Assembly (NCBI GenBank): GCA_017993865.1
Contig: JAGOLU010000025.1
Location: 1 to 10,161 of the forward strand
Reading direction: 5' to 3'
DNA: 10,161 bases
Source: Candidatus Woesebacteria bacterium
GTDB lineage: Bacteria; Patescibacteriota; Microgenomatia; UBA1406; GWC2-37-13
A model generated the notes under the pieces. It saw only the letters and a program-made list of their open reading frames with translations. It was not told where the DNA came from and did not search any database. This document shows positions 6,976 through 10,161 of the stretch, piece by piece (position 1 is the stretch's first letter; each line of letters starts with the position of its first letter). Made by a program: the position numbers and the translations under genes.

Positions 6976-7044
6976 TTATGCCATAGCTACCCATTCCGCC
7001 TTTCGGCAGGTAAAGTAAAAATAATAATACTTTTGGGTAGTCAT
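6976..7044 (-). CDS. Leader peptide rich in Tyr and Phe
   Basis: This short frame encodes 22 residues starting MTTQK, then YYYFYF (codons 6-11: TAT TAT TAT TTT TAC TTT, 7029-7012), then TCRKAEWVAMA and TAA at 6978-6976. Six consecutive aromatic codons of the very amino acids whose pathway lies downstream mark it as a sensing peptide comparable to the E. coli PheA leader peptide. The peptide itself is probably not functional after synthesis. The A of the ATG (7044) is the seventh base after the -10 box, the expected transcription start, so the message would be leaderless for this peptide and needs no SD. One Trp codon (6993-6991) lies within segment 2. Confidence 0.88.
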   Translation of the reverse strand: MTTQKYYYFYFTCRKAEWVAMA

Positions 7045-7050
7045 GGAGTT

Positions 7051-7078
7051 ATTATATCATTGATTATCAGATATCAAA
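7051..7078 (-). promoter_or_regulatory. Promoter of the attenuated aromatic operon
   Basis: On the minus strand TATAAT (7056-7051) is a perfect -10 box preceded by TGA, giving an extended -10. TTTGAT (7078-7073) at a 16-base spacer is a modest -35. The expected start is A 7044, which is also the first base of the leader peptide ATG. No separate operator is visible. Confidence 0.8.
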
Positions 7079-7099
7079 GCAGCAATCTTGCATCTCGCC

Positions 7100-9208
7100 T
7101 TAAGAAATAATGATTCTTGCATCAAGCACACGCACTCCCCGGCCTTTTGGTAAAACCAGTAGGGGGTTAATATCAAGCTCTTTAATTTGGGGGAAATCTT
7201 GCACGAGTTGAGAAATCCTGAGCACACAATCAACAATACTGCCTGTATCGAGCGCAGGCATACCACGCACACCAGCGAGCAACTTAGATGATTTAATTTC
7301 TTGCAGCATCTCATGAACATCGTGTGCCGTCACTGGCGCAAGTCGAAAAGCAACATCTTTCAGTATTTCTACAAAAACACCTCCGAGCCCAAACATAACA
7401 AGATGTCCAAGGGATGGATCTTTGTTTACTCCGACCACAAACTCGAATCCATTTTTTGGCGCCATCTCAACCAGAAGCACGCCCTCAAGTTGTGCGGTTG
7501 GGGCGCGTTGAGCAACAGTTTGCATCATGTGATCATAAGATGCGAGCATATTCTCAGACACAACGTCAAGAATTATTCCCCCTACATCTGTTTTATGTAC
7601 GATATCTTTTGAGACTATTTTCATTGCTACTGGGTAAGTGATCGTTTGGCGTTGGTTTTCTAACTCTTGGCGAGAACGAACAATGGTGTGTTTTTGGAGG
7701 GGTAGTTTGTATGCGTCTAATATCTGAAGTGCGATCGCCTCGGGGATATGTGTCTGACCCGCAGCCTTCAAACGTGTGAGCAGGTTGGACACGAAAGTCT
7801 TATCGACATCCTCGAGGGGAGATTGTGGTAGATCTTTGGTATCTTTCTGGTGGTTGTAAAAATGATATAGTTCTGTCATGGCTCGGGCCGCCGATTCCGG
7901 GAAGAGAATGTTCGCTACGTTGTGCCTGAGCAGTATTCCCTCCCCTTCTCTTGTGCTTTGCGAACCCATAAACGATGCGACTATTGGTTTTTTGGTCATG
8001 ATTTTGATATTCCCCAGCACAATAGCAACCTCGTTTACATCGGTCATCGATTGGGGCGTGAGCACGACAATCACTCCATCTACATTGGGGTCATTAATGA
8101 TAGCTTCGAGCGCCATTTTGTATCTGTCAGATTTGGCATCACCCAACACATCTACAGGGTTGTGGATATTGGCAGCTACAGGAAGCGAATTTTTTAGCAG
8201 CTCTGTTGTTTCTGGTGCAAAACGCGCGATCTTGAGCCCGCGCATGACAAGCTCATCGGTCACGAGTACTCCTGGTCCACCTGCATTCGAAACTACTGCA
8301 ATCTGATTTCCTTCCAATTTTTCATTATGTGCAAATGCCGCTGCATATATAAACAAGTCTTCTACTGTGCTTACCCGAATCACTCCTGCTTGTTTGAAAA
8401 GCGCATTGAATGCCTCATCGTTGCCGGCGAGCGCACCTGTATGGGAGGCTGAAGCGGAGGCTCCATCAGATGTTCTACCCGCCTTAAGGGCAATGATAGG
8501 TTTTGGATTATCACTGAGAGTTACTTTCCGAACGCGAGAAATAAAACGCTGTGCATCGGCTAGCCCCTCAATATACATAAGAATAACTTTTGTATCAGGA
8601 TCCTCTGCAAGACCTTCTAACAGATCAACTTCATCAAGACATGCTTTATTCCCCACACTGGCAAATTTAGAAAACCCAATCCCATATTCTTCTGCGTAAT
8701 CGAGTACTGATGAGCATAAAGCACCACTTTGTGAGATAAAGGCGACATTCCCCGGCAAAGCGGCGGCCTTGGCGAACGAGATATTGAGGTTGTGGTGAGG
8801 GTTAATAATGCCAAGGCAGTTCGGGCCCACGAGCGTAATATCATTCTCGTTTGCTATTTTGGCGATCTCTTCCTCGAGCAGCGCGCCTTCGTGTCCTGCC
8901 TCCTTAAACCCTGCAGAGATAACCACCACTGCTTTTGTGCCTATATTCACTATCTCTCGCATCACATTAGGCACTCCTTTGGCAGGGATGATAATAACAG
9001 CGAGGTCAACAGGTTTACCGATTTCTTGTAATGATGTAAAGGTGGTGAGACCAAGGATAGGCTCCCCTTTTGGGTTTATGGGGTAAATATGCCCTTTATA
9101 TCCTTGTTTATGAAGATTGCGAATGACATCGTTACTCACTGATCCTTCACGTGTTGAGGCCCCAACGACGGCGATGGAGGCAGGGTTAAAAAGGGTATTG
9201 AAGTGCAT
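7100..9208 (-). CDS. acd: Acetate/acyl-CoA ligase (ADP-forming), fused alpha and beta subunits
   Basis: This cytosolic enzyme interconverts acetyl-CoA (or another acyl-CoA), ADP and phosphate with the free acid, CoA and ATP; in fermentative cells it makes ATP at the end of the pathway. The 702 residues contain the alpha part first. This is a CoA-binding Rossmann domain ('NPASIAVVGASTREGSVSN' type, 8-26), then succinyl-CoA-synthetase-like domains with 'GPNCLGIINP' (128-137), 'ISQSGAL' (158-164) and 'SASHTGALAG' with the phospho-accepting H256. A linker at about 452-475 leads to an ATP-grasp beta part with 'YPVAMKIVSKDIVHKTDVGG' (525-544), where H538 is the second, phosphate-relaying His. The C-terminus 'DINPLLVLPKGRGVRVLDARI' is typical. 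The fused order and length are normal for this family. It has its own promoter, no SD, and no clear terminator before the next promoter. Confidence 0.93.
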   Translation of the reverse strand: MHFNTLFNPASIAVVGASTREGSVSNDVIRNLHKQGYKGHIYPINPKGEPILGLTTFTSLQEIGKPVDLAVIIIPAKGVPNVMREIVNIGTKAVVVISAGFKEAGHEGALLEEEIAKIANENDITLVGPNCLGIINPHHNLNISFAKAAALPGNVAFISQSGALCSSVLDYAEEYGIGFSKFASVGNKACLDEVDLLEGLAEDPDTKVILMYIEGLADAQRFISRVRKVTLSDNPKPIIALKAGRTSDGASASASHTGALAGNDEAFNALFKQAGVIRVSTVEDLFIYAAAFAHNEKLEGNQIAVVSNAGGPGVLVTDELVMRGLKIARFAPETTELLKNSLPVAANIHNPVDVLGDAKSDRYKMALEAIINDPNVDGVIVVLTPQSMTDVNEVAIVLGNIKIMTKKPIVASFMGSQSTREGEGILLRHNVANILFPESAARAMTELYHFYNHQKDTKDLPQSPLEDVDKTFVSNLLTRLKAAGQTHIPEAIALQILDAYKLPLQKHTIVRSRQELENQRQTITYPVAMKIVSKDIVHKTDVGGIILDVVSENMLASYDHMMQTVAQRAPTAQLEGVLLVEMAPKNGFEFVVGVNKDPSLGHLVMFGLGGVFVEILKDVAFRLAPVTAHDVHEMLQEIKSSKLLAGVRGMPALDTGSIVDCVLRISQLVQDFPQIKELDINPLLVLPKGRGVRVLDARIIIS

Positions 9209-9221
9209 AGATATGGTGCTA

Positions 9222-9250
9222 ACTATATCTAAAACTCCCCCGTCTTACAA
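9222..9250 (-). promoter_or_regulatory. Promoter of the acyl-CoA ligase gene
   Basis: TTGTAA (9250-9245), a 17-base spacer and TATAGT (9227-9222) on the minus strand. The expected start lies about 7 bases further, giving a 5' leader of only 6-7 bases before ATG 9208-9206. There is no room for an SD, so translation is predicted to be leaderless or nearly so. Confidence 0.75.
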
Positions 9251-9296
9251 ATTGAAATGGATAAGATCAATATAGTGTGAGTACCAACGCACCCTT

Positions 9297-9882
9297 TTAG
9301 CCATTCCTTCTCCTTGAGAATATCGTACCACTCCTTGATATCTGCGCCACTCTATTACTTAAGATAGGATCAGCCTCTCTCTGCCAAGTTGACACACTTG
9401 CCATCTTTTTTAATGCGGCGTCTGCAATTTCATCATGAAAACACCGCCCGAGAAGATCCTGCACTCTTATATCTCGGGGATCTGGAATGAGTCCTGCAAA
9501 ATCAACCAGTGATGTAGCGAACTGAAGAAGAATATCATTTCGTGGAAGCTGTGCATTAACCACGATGACTTTGGTTTGCGAACCACGTTTCCGGTCTGAC
9601 AGACTGTCTTTTTCATAAAGAAAGTTGTCAACCCCACACCATGAGCTTTTGATTTGGAAAGGTACATTGCCGGAGGCACGAATCAGACGAGCGTATTCGC
9701 CACTTCTTGGTTGACCCCGCACCTGTCTGCACCTCCCCACTTTTTTGTTAGCCATACTTGGCTGAATACGCGCACAAGTTGCTCATGGCCAGTGTGGGCC
9801 GTAAGAGCAGCCATAAAATTGTTCTCGGATTGACGACCTCTCCTCTCATCCTGAGTAGAAGAGTGTGATACTTTCTGTTCAA
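9297..9882 (-). pseudogene. Unrecognised gene, apparently split by a frameshift
   Basis: I do not recognise this gene. Two overlapping minus-strand frames both look protein-like. The upstream one runs from a possible TTG 9882-9880 (or ATG 9816-9814) to TGA 9687-9685 and contains 'QSENNFMAALTAHTGHEQ' and 'LVRVFSQVWLTKK'. The downstream one is open through ATG 9755-9753 to TAA 9299-9297 (152 residues) and contains 'NVPFQIKSSW', 'SQTKVIVVNAQLPRNDILLQF' and 'IRVQDLLGRCFHDEIADAALKK'. The best junction is near a run of six A (9748-9743), where a one-base shift would join them into about 195 residues. A gene broken by mutation, a sequencing error, or two unrelated short genes cannot be separated by reading. 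'FQIKSS' recalls the QxK end of a PD-(D/E)XK nuclease motif, but this is too weak for a function. A promoter-like site lies about 130 bases upstream. Confidence 0.35.
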
Positions 9883-10018
9883 TATATTTGTGACCTATAT
9901 GGTTGTTTGTTCGAAATTCTAATCCTTGTATGTGTGATATCTTGAGGGGGCAGAAAACCAGAAAGACTTATGGCAGTAATGATGTGAAGATGAAAACTAT
10001 TGTTCTTCAGATATGGAT

Positions 10019-10047
10019 ACTATATATAAGACAGGCTAGTTTTTCAA
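10019..10047 (-). promoter_or_regulatory. Promoter-like site upstream of the split gene
   Basis: TTGAAA (10047-10042), a 17-base spacer and TATAGT (10024-10019) on the minus strand. This is the same architecture as the acyl-CoA ligase and SIMPL promoters. The transcript would run into the frame-disrupted gene about 130 bases further on. Confidence 0.55.
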
Positions 10048-10092
10048 GCTAACGCCCAGTCCCTGGCAGAGTAATACACAACAGTACTTCAG

Positions 10093-10121
10093 TTGATTTA
10101 AATACACATCTACGCTAAAAT
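10093..10121 (+). promoter_or_regulatory. Promoter-like site pointing out of the window
   Basis: TTGATT (10093-10098), a 17-base spacer and TAAAAT (10116-10121). Boxes are weaker than those of the other promoters and the stretch is AT-rich, so chance is possible. An open frame beginning with ATG at 10147 continues past the window end. Confidence 0.3.
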
Positions 10122-10161
10122 CTCCATCTTCATTCAATGACAATATATGATGCTATATGAA

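Larger units (their letters stand above)
6917..7044 (-). promoter_or_regulatory. Phe/Tyr transcription attenuator (leader RNA of the aromatic operon)
   Basis: Four segments lie between the Tyr/Phe codons and the first gene. Segment 1 (7009-7005, CTGCC) pairs with 7000-6996 of segment 2 around a GAAA loop (five pairs, one G-U). Segment 2 (7000-6989, GGCGGAATGGGT) pairs with segment 3 (6955-6944, ACCCAATCCGCC) at 11 of 12 positions, with a single A-A mismatch: the antiterminator. The end of segment 3 (6951-6944) pairs with segment 4 (6939-6932) as an 8-bp terminator followed by U. The last Phe codon ends three bases before segment 1. A ribosome stalled for Tyr or Phe would therefore cover segment 1 and leave 2:3 to form. 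A ribosome that passes covers segment 2 near the stop codon 6978-6976 and allows the terminator. Pairings are read from sequence; the mechanism follows the known trp/phe attenuators. Confidence 0.9.
9883..10161. other. Non-coding end region, probably between divergent genes
   Basis: These 279 bases hold no convincing gene in any frame. They contain one promoter-like site on each strand, pointing away from each other. No tRNA, repeat array or strong terminator was found; a short imperfect inverted repeat around 10035-10057 overlaps the minus-strand -35 box and is too weak to name. Confidence 0.4.

Noticed and set aside
6962..6994. A ten-codon frame in the leader (MGSYGIKPYL) with two Tyr codons, preceded by an AAGG-like sequence
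   Set aside because: It starts inside segment 2, so a ribosome there would block the antiterminator. The longer frame from 7044 with six consecutive aromatic codons explains the geometry much better.
6917..7050. T-box riboswitch as the controlling element
   Set aside because: The conserved T-box sequence (AGGGTGGNACCGCG type) and stem I specifier architecture are absent; the leader is too short and has a leader peptide instead.
7878..8699. Long open frames antisense to the acyl-CoA ligase gene
   Set aside because: They are compositional shadows of a well-conserved gene on the opposite strand, with Ser/Thr/Pro-rich low-sense translations.
10036..10143. Minus-strand frame of about 35 codons starting at a TTG (MSLNEDGDFSVDV...)
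   Set aside because: It has no SD or promoter of its own, overlaps the predicted -35 region and matches nothing I recognise; it is too short to call.
1..10161. tRNA, rRNA, CRISPR array, insertion sequence
   Set aside because: No cloverleaf, rRNA-like stretch, regularly spaced repeats, transposase gene or terminal inverted repeats were seen on either strand.

Overview
This looks like a chromosomal piece of a bacterium with moderate to low GC and standard stop-codon use (TGA acts as a stop here). Three things suggest a member of the Patescibacteria (CPR): the form of the family-39 glycosyltransferase C-terminus, a membrane-anchored SIMPL protein, and a fused ADP-forming acetate-CoA ligase. This placement is an inference and no marker gene is present. 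Most genes lack a Shine-Dalgarno sequence, and several predicted transcripts begin at or just before the start codon.

Left part (1-2309). The C-terminal end of a membrane glycosyltransferase is followed by a SIMPL-domain protein with its own good sigma70-type promoter. A DMT/EamA transporter then runs the other way, and its last codons overlap the end of the SIMPL gene.

Centre (2310-7078, minus strand). Reading leftwards in transcription order: promoter, transcription attenuator, FAD-dependent oxidoreductase, stand-alone chorismate mutase, DAHP synthase, prephenate dehydratase, fused chorismate mutase-prephenate dehydrogenase, and the DMT transporter as probable last gene. The enzymes cover the first step of the shikimate pathway and the branches from chorismate to phenylpyruvate and 4-hydroxyphenylpyruvate. 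The middle shikimate steps and an aminotransferase are not in the window.

Main finding. The 128-nt leader of this operon is a complete Phe/Tyr translation-coupled attenuator that I read directly from the sequence. A 22-codon leader peptide carries six consecutive aromatic codons (Tyr-Tyr-Tyr-Phe-Tyr-Phe). Directly after them come four RNA segments able to form a 1:2 hairpin, a 2:3 antiterminator (11 of 12 positions paired) or a 3:4 intrinsic terminator with a GAAA loop and a run of seven U. The predicted transcript starts at the A of the leader peptide's ATG, so the leader peptide would be leaderless. This is the logic of the enterobacterial trp and phe attenuators, in what appears to be a very different lineage.

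Right part (7100-10161). A fused ADP-forming acetate/acyl-CoA ligase has its own promoter. Beyond it lie an unrecognised gene that seems frame-disrupted and a non-coding end with promoter-like sequences pointing away from each other.
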